A stretch of 38,307 bases of DNA from Oscillospiraceae bacterium (GTDB taxonomy: Bacteria > Bacillota > Clostridia > Oscillospirales > CAG-272), in the NCBI GenBank assembly GCA_015063395.1, contig SVUF01000006.1, positions 1 through 38,307 on the forward strand. The letters are read 5' to 3'. A program made the translations under genes and the position numbers. Positions 1 to 9,014 of the stretch are shown here, one piece after another; positions within the stretch are counted from its first letter, which is position 1; every line of letters begins with the position of its first letter. The notes under the pieces were generated by a model that worked only from the letters and a program-made list of their open reading frames with translations, had not been told where the DNA came from and ran no database searches.

Positions 1-1210
1 CCGGTTTTTGTTCTTTTATTGCTGTAACTAAATACAGAGTTTCACTTGTGAAATAAAACATTGTTGGCTTTGCCATATATGCAAGCTTGCTGACAGGTTC
101 AAATGTATTTTCGTCAAATTGATAAATTATAGTATATTTTAAATTTGTAATATTTTCAGGACAAACTATTTCTGTTGGAAGAAAATACTCAAATCCTTTT
201 CCAAAATCAATTTGCGGCACATAGTTACTTTGATCATTATAAGATATCATATAATGATTATGATCTCCGTTTAAAGGTACATGGAAAAATCGGTTAGATC
301 CAACAAAAATAATTTTACCGTCAACGCTTCGGGAGGTTTCATATTTTCCGGTCAATTTGACTGTGTTTTTAAGCTTTATATCCGTTGGTTTTGAAACATC
401 CAAGGACACAATTGTTGTAATATAATCCTTGGAGTTGTAAAGAAAAAGTGTAAGTGTTTTGTTGTCCTTGGAAATGTACATCTCGTTGATAAATTCCTGG
501 ATCAACTGTGGCTCAAAGCCAAATTTATCACTTAAACTCGTTCGGGAAATGAGTGTTGCTTCTCCATTTTTGATTTTATAAATCTGAAGTACATTGGATA
601 GAGTTATTTCTTCCCCTGTAGTATCGTCTTTTATAATAGCCTCTCGCGAAAAATAGTAAGTGTAATCATCTGATTGTATAAGCGTACTTCCTTCAATTAC
701 ACCGTTTATCTCGCAATATGTGGTGTTTTCATATTGAAGCTCCCACGTATTATCATGGAGTTCAACTATGTCAGATTCTAAAAAAGGGCATTGATAATTG
801 TATTCATTGTTGTGATTGTGATCATACAAAAAAATTGCTGTTTTTTTGATCAATTCCTTGTATTCACTTTTTTCAAAAAGCTCTCTTGAAATATGTTCGA
901 GTCTGATGTCATCTCCAAGTGTTATATCGGGTTCACATGTTGGGGGGTGTACAGGAGTGCCGAAAGATGAATCGGGTGGTGTTTCCGTCAAATAATCCGT
1001 ATTAACAGGAGTCTGTATAGGTTGCGGGTCCTTGAGAAAATATATTGATGTAAAAACAACCAAGACAGACATTAAAAGAGCAGCGCCTCCGATTAATGCA
1101 TTTCTCCTTGTTCTTTTTGATGAATATAAGGTCGACACTTCATTTTCTGCTTCATCAATAAATTTGTCATCTATAAGATCAAAGGATTCCAACAATTTGT
1201 TTTTTTTCAT
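1..1210 (-). CDS. Membrane-anchored secreted protein with beta-propeller-like domain, partial (C-terminus off left edge)
   Basis: Not in the ORF track because it has no stop inside the window. Minus-strand ATG at 1210 gives MKKNKLLESFDLIDDKFIDEAENEVSTLYSSKRTRRNALIGGAALLMSVLVVFTSIYFLKDPQPIQTPVNT..., open to position 1 in the stretches checked. N-terminal cytosolic segment, one TM helix, Pro/Thr linker, then repeats resembling the secreted beta-propeller family. Confidence 0.75.
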   Translation of the reverse strand, partial: MKKNKLLESFDLIDDKFIDEAENEVSTLYSSKRTRRNALIGGAALLMSVLVVFTSIYFLKDPQPIQTPVNTDYLTETPPDSSFGTPVHPPTCEPDITLGDDIRLEHISRELFEKSEYKELIKKTAIFLYDHNHNNEYNYQCPFLESDIVELHDNTWELQYENTTYCEINGVIEGSTLIQSDDYTYYFSREAIIKDDTTGEEITLSNVLQIYKIKNGEATLISRTSLSDKFGFEPQLIQEFINEMYISKDNKTLTLFLYNSKDYITTIVSLDVSKPTDIKLKNTVKLTGKYETSRSVDGKIIFVGSNRFFHVPLNGDHNHYMISYNDQSNYVPQIDFGKGFEYFLPTEIVCPENITNLKYTIIYQFDENTFEPVSKLAYMAKPTMFYFTSETLYLVTAIKEQKP

Positions 1211-1764
1211 ATTATAAAACCTTCTTTCTCTAAAAATTCTTTGAATAATCTTCGTGTGCGTAAAAGTGTAGTTTTAACGTTACTTTCTGAAACATTCATT
1301 TGCTCGGATATATCTTTGATTCCATAAAAATGAAAATATCTCTTAATGAATATGATTCTCGTTTTTTGCGAAAGTCCTCCAAGGAACTTATTAATGGCGT
1401 TTTTCAGCGCAATTTCATCAGCAATATCAAAATCATATGCAGGGTCGGGCAAAAATTCTTCCGCTTCCTCGAAGATCAGCTTTGCATTGGTAGATCTTTT
1501 GGCTGCGTTTTTGTAATCAAGCTTGTCAAGGGCAAGTCTTCGGACGATTTTTGCAAGGTATGTCGATAGCTTGGGCGGGTTTGTTGGAGGGATATTGTTC
1601 CATGCTCTGTGATAAGTATCGTTCAGACATTCCTCGCAATCCTCGTGTGAGGATAAAATACCGTATGAGATCTTATAAAGATATTTTCCGTATTTTTGGT
1701 GGGTTTCTGAAATTGCTTTTTCGGAGCGTTCCCAAAAAAGCCTGATTATGCTTTTGTCGTCCAT
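1207..1764 (-). CDS. RNA polymerase sigma factor, ECF/sigma-70 family
   Basis: Sigma-2-like region (SHEDCEECLNDTYHRAWNNIPP) and sigma-4 HTH (IKDISEQMNVSESNVKTTLLRTRRLFKEFL). Confidence 0.9.
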   Translation of the reverse strand: MDDKSIIRLFWERSEKAISETHQKYGKYLYKISYGILSSHEDCEECLNDTYHRAWNNIPPTNPPKLSTYLAKIVRRLALDKLDYKNAAKRSTNAKLIFEEAEEFLPDPAYDFDIADEIALKNAINKFLGGLSQKTRIIFIKRYFHFYGIKDISEQMNVSESNVKTTLLRTRRLFKEFLEKEGFII

Positions 1765-1842
1765 TAATTTACCTCCTTTTCCATTATTAAGGCCTTCACC
1801 ATTAATAACGGAAAAAACATCAAAAAGGTTACAAAATAATAA

Positions 1843-1871
1843 AAAGCGTATCGAAAGAAAAGATACGCTTT
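1843..1871 (-). terminator. Intrinsic terminator of the SGNH/DUF4358/HAD operon
   Basis: AAAGCGTATC-loop-GATACGCTTT, perfect 10-bp stem, T-rich on both sides. Confidence 0.75.
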
Positions 1872-1883
1872 GTTTTTTTTAGT

Positions 1884-2534
1884 TTAAATAGAAAGAAGAA
1901 GCTTTTCAAGCTCTTTAACAGTTGGAACTACGAAATCCGCCCCTGCAGCTTCAAGCTCACCGTCTTCTGCATAGCCGAAAAGCACACCAATGCTTTTTAG
2001 ATTGAAGGGTTTGGCTCCTTCTATATCGTATTTTCTGTCGCCAACCATTATACATTCATCGGGATATATCTCAGGGCAGGAATCAAATATGTATTGAATC
2101 ACCTGGGCTTTTGTGTGACGTTCATCTGCAAAATTGTTGGCTGATATGAAATCAAAATACTTTGTAATATCAAAACCGTCAAGAACCTGTATGGCAAACT
2201 CAATTGGTTTTGAAGTTGCAACATATAGCTTCTTTCCATTCCTTTTAAGAGTTTCAAGAAGCTCGGGAATTCCTTCATATACCTTGTTTTGAGAAAGACC
2301 GTACTTGGCGAAATATTCACGGTAATAGGTGTTTCCTCGAGTGGCATCCTCATAGGAAAGTCCGTAAAAATTTTGGAAGGAGTCCATAAGGGGAGGACCG
2401 ATCACACGGCGAAGCTCTTGCGGATCTTTAACATTAATCCCCAGCTTTGAAAGCGCATAGGTGAAGCTGGAGGTGATCCCTTCAAACGGATCGGTCAATG
2501 TTCCGTCAAGATCGAAAAATATATGCTTGATCAT
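1884..2534 (-). CDS. HAD-IA family hydrolase, phosphoglycolate phosphatase/beta-phosphoglucomutase-like
   Basis: HAD motif I FFDLDGTLTDPFEGI, motif II ATSKP, motif III/IV MVGDRKYDIEGAK. Confidence 0.9.
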   Translation of the reverse strand: MIKHIFFDLDGTLTDPFEGITSSFTYALSKLGINVKDPQELRRVIGPPLMDSFQNFYGLSYEDATRGNTYYREYFAKYGLSQNKVYEGIPELLETLKRNGKKLYVATSKPIEFAIQVLDGFDITKYFDFISANNFADERHTKAQVIQYIFDSCPEIYPDECIMVGDRKYDIEGAKPFNLKSIGVLFGYAEDGELEAAGADFVVPTVKELEKLLLSI

Positions 2535-2536
2535 AT

Positions 2537-3076
2537 TTATTCCTGTGTCAAAAGGTTTTCTGTTCTTGCAAGAATTGTAGCGGAATCAGCTTCGGGAACG
2601 ATAACATATACAACATACTCTCCGTAAACAGCAACGCTTGCCTTGTCAAGAATAAGCTTGTCATCGGGGGAATAGGAAAGACCAAGCTCATCATTTTGAA
2701 GTCTTGTAATATATTCCTCGAGCTTTGCCTTGATGCTTTCGACAGCTTCTTTTGAGGTTGCCTTAAATACTCCGTATTCAAAGCAGCCGTTGCCGCCGGA
2801 GGTTTCAACAAAATAGTCATTTGTCCATTCGGTGTTCATTCCGATATTGTATTTAACATGGGAGGTACCTTGATAAATATCATCAAGATCCTCAAAGCCA
2901 AGGTTTTCGGCTCCATATACATATGTGTCCTTGTTGTTTTTTAAAAGCTTTGTTACGGTTGAATAGATATTGAAGGTTTTAACATCTGTTTTATAGGTTA
3001 CCTCCTGCTGTGTACAGGAGATCAAGGTTACAAGAAGTGTAATGATTATAAGAGTTATTGACAGTATTTTTTTCAT
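2537..3076 (-). CDS. DUF4358-like lipoprotein
   Basis: N-terminal lipobox signal (MKKILSITLIIITLLVTLISC); overall pattern resembles the DUF4358 family. Confidence 0.6.
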   Translation of the reverse strand: MKKILSITLIIITLLVTLISCTQQEVTYKTDVKTFNIYSTVTKLLKNNKDTYVYGAENLGFEDLDDIYQGTSHVKYNIGMNTEWTNDYFVETSGGNGCFEYGVFKATSKEAVESIKAKLEEYITRLQNDELGLSYSPDDKLILDKASVAVYGEYVVYVIVPEADSATILARTENLLTQE

Positions 3077-3109
3077 GGTATGTCCTTTCGATTTTAAAAT
3101 ATATTTGAA

Positions 3110-4033
3110 TTAGGGAATGGGATGCTTTCTGATGTTTGACAGCACAACGGCATAACCTGCAGGGCTCAGGTGCAGACCGTCACCGTTTGAATAGTTTTCG
3201 GGCAAATAGCCTTCCTCGTTTACGAGAACGGAATAGGTGTCAAGATAATAGACATTTTTTCCGGATCTGAAAAGCTCCTCGCAAATATCCTCTATCCAAA
3301 GGTTTGCCTTTACGATCTTTTCGTTGTTTATGATCTTTCCGTATTGCGGATCAATATTTTTTGTAACAGGGTATATCGACTGTAGAACGATTTTTGTATC
3401 GGGGGATTTTTTTAAAATAGAGTCGATCAATATCTTGTAGATCTCCTTAAATCCTTCTTCGGGAAGGTTTGTGGAAACTCCTCCTGTGACACCGAGGGTA
3501 ATATAAAGGATCTCGGGCTTATAAAGTCCCGCTGCCTCAGATATCAACATGGGCGTATCTGTTGAGGATCTTATAATTTTAACAGTGTTTACGTAGGAAA
3601 AAGTAATTGTATTTCCAACTTCACCGTACCATACCTGTTTTGTAGAAGAGCCGTCTGTCAAAACACCGTAGCTTTTCATACCGTGGGTGGTGGAATCTCC
3701 AAGGAATGTAATGGAATCCTGGTAGTCCCTGCCTGCGTCAAGCCCTTCTTCAAGGATCCACGGAGTGCCGATATCAACACTTGGTTCGGAGGTTATGGGT
3801 GTTATTGTTAATGTAGGGGACAGAGTTTCGGTAGGCTTTGGAGTGTTTGTATCAGTCGGTGTAATGGGTGTTGGTGTTGGCTCTGCTGTAGATTCGGAAG
3901 GGAAGAACAAGCTGTCCAACCCGAACTGAAGGGACATTGATGTCACCAAACAAAAAACTGCAGCTGTTATCAAAACAAATGACAAAATAATTGTAATAAC
4001 AGCGGTTAAATTATTATTTTTTTTCATATACAA
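3110..4033 (-). CDS. Membrane-anchored SGNH/GDSL-type hydrolase
   Basis: N-terminal TM, PTPTPITPTDTNTPKPTETLSPT linker, block I TFLGDSTTHGM and C-terminal DGLHLSPAGY (catalytic Asp-His). Confidence 0.85.
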   Translation of the reverse strand: MYMKKNNNLTAVITIILSFVLITAAVFCLVTSMSLQFGLDSLFFPSESTAEPTPTPITPTDTNTPKPTETLSPTLTITPITSEPSVDIGTPWILEEGLDAGRDYQDSITFLGDSTTHGMKSYGVLTDGSSTKQVWYGEVGNTITFSYVNTVKIIRSSTDTPMLISEAAGLYKPEILYITLGVTGGVSTNLPEEGFKEIYKILIDSILKKSPDTKIVLQSIYPVTKNIDPQYGKIINNEKIVKANLWIEDICEELFRSGKNVYYLDTYSVLVNEEGYLPENYSNGDGLHLSPAGYAVVLSNIRKHPIP

Positions 4034-4201
4034 GCCTCGTTTATTTATTTCAAGTATTATTATACCTATATATATTTTAATTTCAAGTCTTTTTTATTTT
4101 TTTATCAAAAAATTTACAATAGCCTTTTTATGTTGTTTTTGAATTTTACTCAATTTATATTTTACCAAAGGCTAAAATATATAAAAATAGTTTAAAACCT
4201 C

Positions 4202-4230
4202 TTGATTTTTATAAAAAAATGTGATATACT
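4202..4230 (+). promoter_or_regulatory. Putative sigma-A promoter for the 76-aa ORF
   Basis: TTGATT (4202-4207), 17-bp spacer, TATACT (4225-4230). Confidence 0.55.
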
Positions 4231-4301
4231 GACCTCAACAGATTCAGTTTGACCTTGTCGCTGAAAAAATAAAAAATATATAATGATTGGAAACGTAAAA
4301 A

Positions 4302-4532
4302 ATGAAGAAGATTATTTGTAAGGTCGAATACGACACAGAAACATCAACACTTGTTGAAAAACGCACATACGGCGAATTCGGAGACCCCAAGGGTTATGAG
4401 GAAAGCCTTTATGTTACAGAGGGCGGAAAGTATTTCATCTATGTCAACGGAGGCGAGGAGTCAATTTACCCCGAAGAAAACATTAAGAGAATTTCCGCTG
4501 CTAAGGTTGATGAGTGGAAAGCATCTAAATAA
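4302..4532 (+). CDS. Small acidic protein of unknown function, 76 aa
   Basis: Single ORF with upstream promoter and downstream intrinsic terminator. Confidence 0.75.
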   Translation: MKKIICKVEYDTETSTLVEKRTYGEFGDPKGYEESLYVTEGGKYFIYVNGGEESIYPEENIKRISAAKVDEWKASK

Positions 4533-4540
4533 TTGATAAG

Positions 4541-4560
4541 ATCCCGAGGTTTCTCGGGAT
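4541..4560 (+). terminator. Intrinsic terminator
   Basis: ATCCCGAG-GTTT-CTCGGGAT perfect 8-bp stem followed by a T-rich tract. Confidence 0.85.
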
Positions 4561-4676
4561 TTTGTCGTTTTATAAAAAGTGTAATTTTAGAATATTGCAG
4601 TTTATAATTTTACTAATATTATGTTTGTATTTTTTAAAAAAATTTTAATTTTTTGATACATTTTTTGTAATTACTA

Positions 4677-4705
4677 TTGAAATTATTAACAAGATATGGT
4701 ATAGT
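4677..4705 (+). promoter_or_regulatory. Putative sigma-A promoter of the glycogen operon
   Basis: TTGAAA (4677-4682), 17-bp spacer, TATAGT (4700-4705). Confidence 0.55.
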
Positions 4706-4735
4706 AGTAATAATGGTAGGTATATATTTTGAAAA

Positions 4736-6622
4736 ATGGGGATGGTATATTTGAAACAGAACAAGGGCGGTGTTAATTTTCCTGCCATACTGTTTCATGA
4801 AGGCTTGAACTGCCGTGCATATGAATATTTCGGTGTTCATAGACAGGGTGAAAAATATGTCTTCAGAATGTGGGCACCCAATGCTTTTCAAGTTAATTTG
4901 ATTCTGTATATTGACAGTGTAAGCCGACAGTTCAAAATGAATAAGATTACTGAAAGCGGCATTTGGGAGGTTTACATATATACCAATGAGCATAAATCAG
5001 AGAATACATTCGCTTGTAAAAGCCTTGAAAATGTGTGTTATAGGTATAAGATCATCGCAGGTCTCGGTACGTTTTTGAAAAATGATCCTTTTTCCTTTTC
5101 ATTTTCAAATGAAAGGAACTGTACTGTAATAAACACTAAGTTTTCATTTTCTTTTACAGATCATCATTTTATGTATCATCGGTTCAAGACCGGTGATAAA
5201 AAGTCAAATTATCCTCGAAATTTCAATGTGCTACAGATTGATCTTTCTGAATTCGCGAAGAGCTTGGGACATGATCGAATTGATTATAGGCTTATAGCCA
5301 GAGTTCTTGTTCCGTATGTTAAAAGAATGAATTTTTCGCATGTTCTTTTGAAATCTGTAAATAAGTGTACCAAGCTATCCGATCAAAGATCTTTTTCTTG
5401 TTTACTTTTTTCGCCCGAAGGGTATTTCGGAGCTTTTGATGACGTCAGATATTTGATAAATAAGCTACACAGGAGAAGTGTATCAGTCATTGTTGATCTA
5501 TGTCTGCCTTTTTTTGCAAATGATGAATACGGTCTTTCAAGATTTTCCGGAAGACATATTTTTGATTTGCCGATTGAAGATCCGATTAATACAAAATTTC
5601 AAGGCGTTAGAAGATTTGATCTGGGAAAGCCTGAGGTTGTTTCATATTTGACTTCAGCTGTATTCTATTGGCTTGAGAAGATGCATGCTGATGGCGTCAG
5701 CTTAGCCTACACAGATGCATTTTACTATCGAGATTGTGTGTTTGATCATGATGAGCATAAAATAAGCGTTAAAAGATACAGAAGTGATAATCCTGAAGGA
5801 ATTCGATTTCTTCATAATCTTAATACCCTTATTAAAAAAGAACTTCCGTACAATTATGTTATTTCTGAAAGAGAGTTATATTTAACGAAGGGTATTTCCC
5901 GTAATTCTGATCAGAATGTTGGGTTCGATTTCGGTTTTTTTGAGGGTTGGATCTCTGATTTTTCAAAAGCTTTGACCCCGGGACAAAGCCAAAGGTTTTC
6001 AAGCTTGTTCAATGAAAGCTATATTCTCCATGCGTTAGAAGGTGACTTAACGCAAAGTAAAGAGTCTCTTATAAATAAACTGCTGTATTGTGGTGATCTA
6101 TATGCTGTTTTGCGTGTTATTAAAGTTATTCAAATGACATTACCCTGTAAAAAATCACACCTAATGGGTGATGATTTTGGACAGTTGAGGCTAAAGGATC
6201 TTGATGTTACATCAAGAGAAGAAAATGAAGATAATTTTTTTCGACATCTTTATTCCTGCTTTATCAGTAGTATAAATAAATGGTATCGATATGACGGATG
6301 TTTGTTTGATCGTACCGGTGGATTTAATGTTATAAAAAATCAAAGCGAAGACATTGTTGCTTATGAATGTTTTTCTGCTGAAGGATCAAGATTGCTTGTT
6401 GCAATCAACATGTCTGCAGAAAGCATAAGAAATGTTGTTCTTCCCGCCAAAATTGGTTCAGAGTATTATAAGACTGTTATAAACACAAATGAACAAAGGT
6501 TTGGCGGAAGAGGGGGCATGACCCTCGGAAAATGCAGAGTGCGTAAAAAAACATGGGATTTTGAGATTGAAATTCCACCCATGACTGCGGTTCTTTTACG
6601 CCCTGAATTTTCACTTGATTAA
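4736..6622 (+). CDS. GlgB-family (CBM48 + GH13-like) protein, predicted catalytically inactive
   Basis: CBM48-like EYFGVHRQGEKYVFRMWAPNAFQVNL. GH13_9-like segments NFNVLQIDLSEF...VLVPYVKRMNFSHVLLKSV, SVIVDLCLPFFANDEYGLSRFSG, SAVFYWLEKMHADGVSLAYTDAFYYRD, YVISERELYLTKGISRN..VGFDFGFFEGWISD, LTQSKESLINKL...LMGDDFGQ. Catalytic positions substituted. Exact start codon uncertain (weak RBS). Confidence 0.85.
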   Translation: MGMVYLKQNKGGVNFPAILFHEGLNCRAYEYFGVHRQGEKYVFRMWAPNAFQVNLILYIDSVSRQFKMNKITESGIWEVYIYTNEHKSENTFACKSLENVCYRYKIIAGLGTFLKNDPFSFSFSNERNCTVINTKFSFSFTDHHFMYHRFKTGDKKSNYPRNFNVLQIDLSEFAKSLGHDRIDYRLIARVLVPYVKRMNFSHVLLKSVNKCTKLSDQRSFSCLLFSPEGYFGAFDDVRYLINKLHRRSVSVIVDLCLPFFANDEYGLSRFSGRHIFDLPIEDPINTKFQGVRRFDLGKPEVVSYLTSAVFYWLEKMHADGVSLAYTDAFYYRDCVFDHDEHKISVKRYRSDNPEGIRFLHNLNTLIKKELPYNYVISERELYLTKGISRNSDQNVGFDFGFFEGWISDFSKALTPGQSQRFSSLFNESYILHALEGDLTQSKESLINKLLYCGDLYAVLRVIKVIQMTLPCKKSHLMGDDFGQLRLKDLDVTSREENEDNFFRHLYSCFISSINKWYRYDGCLFDRTGGFNVIKNQSEDIVAYECFSAEGSRLLVAINMSAESIRNVVLPAKIGSEYYKTVINTNEQRFGGRGGMTLGKCRVRKKTWDFEIEIPPMTAVLLRPEFSLD

Positions 6623-6674
6623 GAGATAAAATTACCCGATAAATACAAGAAACAAATTTCGGAGGAGGAATCAT

Positions 6675-7880
6675 ATGTTTATCAAAAAAGAATGTGTAGC
6701 AATGCTCCTTGCCGGCGGGCAAGGAAGCAGACTTTACGCGCTGACAGAGAAGGTTGCCAAGCCTGCTGTTCAGTTTGGAGGAAAGTACAGGATCATTGAC
6801 CTGACACTTTCAAACTGCATCAACTCGGGAATCGACACTGTCGGAGTGCTGACTCAGTATCAACCCCTCGTCCTTAACGAATATATCGGAAACGGACAGC
6901 CTTGGGACCTTGACCGTCAGTCAGGCGGTGTAATGGTTCTGCCCCCCTACCAGGGAAAAGATTCAGCTGATTGGTACAAAGGTACAGCAAATGCGATCTA
7001 TCAGAACCTCACCTTCATCAACAGATATGATCCCGATTATGTATTAGTTCTTTCGGGAGACCATATTTATAAGATGGACTACAGCCGTATGCTTGATTAT
7101 CATAAGGCAAATAATGCAGATTGCACAATTGCGGTTCTCAATGTTCCGATTGAAGAAGCATCAAGATTTGGTATCATGTATGCTGACGAAAATGATAAGA
7201 TCTACGAATTTGAAGAAAAGCCCAAGGTTCCCAAGGGAACACTTGCATCAATGGGTATATATATATTCAATAAGAAAATGCTTGAAAAGTATTTGATCGA
7301 AGACGAGGCAAATCCCAATTCAAGCAATGACTTTGGTAAGAATATCATCCCCAACATGCTTAATGACGGCGCAAATATGTATGTTTATCATTTCGATGGA
7401 TATTGGAAGGACGTTGGAACATTGAACAGCCTTTGGGAAGCAAATATGGAGCTTCTTGGAGAAACACCTGTTTTCAATATCTATGAAAGAAATTGGAGAA
7501 TCTTCTCACGCAGCCAGGCAAAGCTTCCTCAGTATATTGGTCTCAATTCAAAAATTGAGAACTCTCTTATTACAGAGGGTTGTGAGATCCACGGAACTGT
7601 AATTAACTCAGTGCTTTCAAGCGGAGTATATGTTGCTCCCGGCGCAGTAGTAAAGGACAGCGTAATCATGAGCAACACAAGAATAATGGATGGAAGCCAC
7701 GTTAATTATTCAATAGTGGACTCCGACACTGTTATCGGCATGGGAGCAATGGTTGGAGAAGAATATACACCTGATACCGCAATTACCGTTGTTGGAGCTG
7801 AGCTTGATATATCTGCAAACACAGTTATACCTGCAGGCGCTATGGTTAACGGAGCATACTTAACAGAGAAAGGGGAATAA
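6675..7880 (+). CDS. glgC: Glucose-1-phosphate adenylyltransferase, catalytic subunit
   Basis: [57 protein letters not shown]-terminal left-handed beta-helix; RBS GGAGGAGGA. Confidence 0.97.
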   Translation: MFIKKECVAMLLAGGQGSRLYALTEKVAKPAVQFGGKYRIIDLTLSNCINSGIDTVGVLTQYQPLVLNEYIGNGQPWDLDRQSGGVMVLPPYQGKDSADWYKGTANAIYQNLTFINRYDPDYVLVLSGDHIYKMDYSRMLDYHKANNADCTIAVLNVPIEEASRFGIMYADENDKIYEFEEKPKVPKGTLASMGIYIFNKKMLEKYLIEDEANPNSSNDFGKNIIPNMLNDGANMYVYHFDGYWKDVGTLNSLWEANMELLGETPVFNIYERNWRIFSRSQAKLPQYIGLNSKIENSLITEGCEIHGTVINSVLSSGVYVAPGAVVKDSVIMSNTRIMDGSHVNYSIVDSDTVIGMGAMVGEEYTPDTAITVVGAELDISANTVIPAGAMVNGAYLTEKGE

Positions 7881-7885
7881 ATAAT

Positions 7886-9013
7886 ATGTCAACAGCAGGA
7901 ATTATTTTTGCAAATCTTCACGATAGAAACGTACCGGAGTTAACACGTTGGCGTACAATGTGTTCTGTTCCTTTTGCGTGCAGATACAGACTCATTGACT
8001 TCGCCCTTTCCAACATGATCAACTCGGGAATTACCAACGTAAATATCATCACAAATCAGAACTACCAATCCCTTTCCGATCATATCGGAAGCGGAAAGGA
8101 CTGGGACCTTGCAAGACGTTCAGGAGGAATCAAGATACTTGCTCCTTATATGACCGCTTTTGCAAACAACGGTCTTGCTCCCAGAAGCTCAAGACTTGAA
8201 GCTCTCAAGAGTATTACAGGTTCTATTTATGATATGAACTGCGACAATATCGTTCTTTGTGACGGTGACGGAATTTGTAATGTTGATATAGCAGGAATGA
8301 TTGCACAGCACGAAAAGACAAAGGCTGACATGACTCTTGCAGTAAAGAGCATCAACATTACACCCGAGCTTGCCGCAAAATCTATAGTTTATACTTCTAA
8401 TGAAGATGGCTTGATCACCGACGTACTTGTAAGACCTCACGATATAACAGGTATACAGGATGTTGGAATCAATATTATGGTAGTCAGCAAGAGATATTTG
8501 CAGATAATCCTTCACGATGCTATTGCAAGAGGATGCACAAGCCTTTCTCTTGACATTATTGCTAAAAATGAAGGTAAGTACATGATTTTCCGTCATGATG
8601 ATTTCTATGCTTCTCCCACATCAATGGAGTCCTACTACATGACAAATATGCAGCTTCTTGAAAGCAGTGAAGCAAGAAACTCTCTCTTTAATGTAAAGGG
8701 ACGTTCAATTTATACAAAGATCAGAAATTCAGCTCCTACAAATTATGTTTCCGGCTCTAAGGTTGTAAATTCTCTTATTGCTGACGGTTGCGTAATTGAG
8801 GGAACTGTTGAAAACTGTATAATTTTCAGAGGTGTAAAAATCGGTAAGGGTGCTGTTGTAAAGAATTCAATTCTTTTCCAGGATACTTATGTTTGCCCCA
8901 ATGCGAAGCTTGATGCTGTAATCACCGATAAGAACGTAGTAATCAGAGATGGCAGATGTCTTTCCGGATACAAGACAATGCCTTTCTACATTGAAAAAGG
9001 AAAGATGATATAA
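7886..9013 (+). CDS. glgD: Glucose-1-phosphate adenylyltransferase regulatory subunit GlgD
   Basis: GlgC paralog lacking the GGxGxRL loop (FANLHDRNVPELTRWRTMCSVPFACRYRLIDFALSNMINSGI); immediately follows glgC. Confidence 0.95.
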   Translation: MSTAGIIFANLHDRNVPELTRWRTMCSVPFACRYRLIDFALSNMINSGITNVNIITNQNYQSLSDHIGSGKDWDLARRSGGIKILAPYMTAFANNGLAPRSSRLEALKSITGSIYDMNCDNIVLCDGDGICNVDIAGMIAQHEKTKADMTLAVKSINITPELAAKSIVYTSNEDGLITDVLVRPHDITGIQDVGINIMVVSKRYLQIILHDAIARGCTSLSLDIIAKNEGKYMIFRHDDFYASPTSMESYYMTNMQLLESSEARNSLFNVKGRSIYTKIRNSAPTNYVSGSKVVNSLIADGCVIEGTVENCIIFRGVKIGKGAVVKNSILFQDTYVCPNAKLDAVITDKNVVIRDGRCLSGYKTMPFYIEKGKMI

Positions 9014-9014
9014 T

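Noticed and set aside
1032-1217. 61-aa plus-strand ORF
   Set aside because: Antisense to the beta-propeller gene start, which continues to the left edge with coding character.
8189-8596. 135-aa minus-strand ORF inside glgD
   Set aside because: Antisense shadow ORF of a confidently identified gene.
6675-9013. Tandem similar genes that might indicate a recent duplication
   Set aside because: glgC/glgD are the expected diverged Firmicutes pair.
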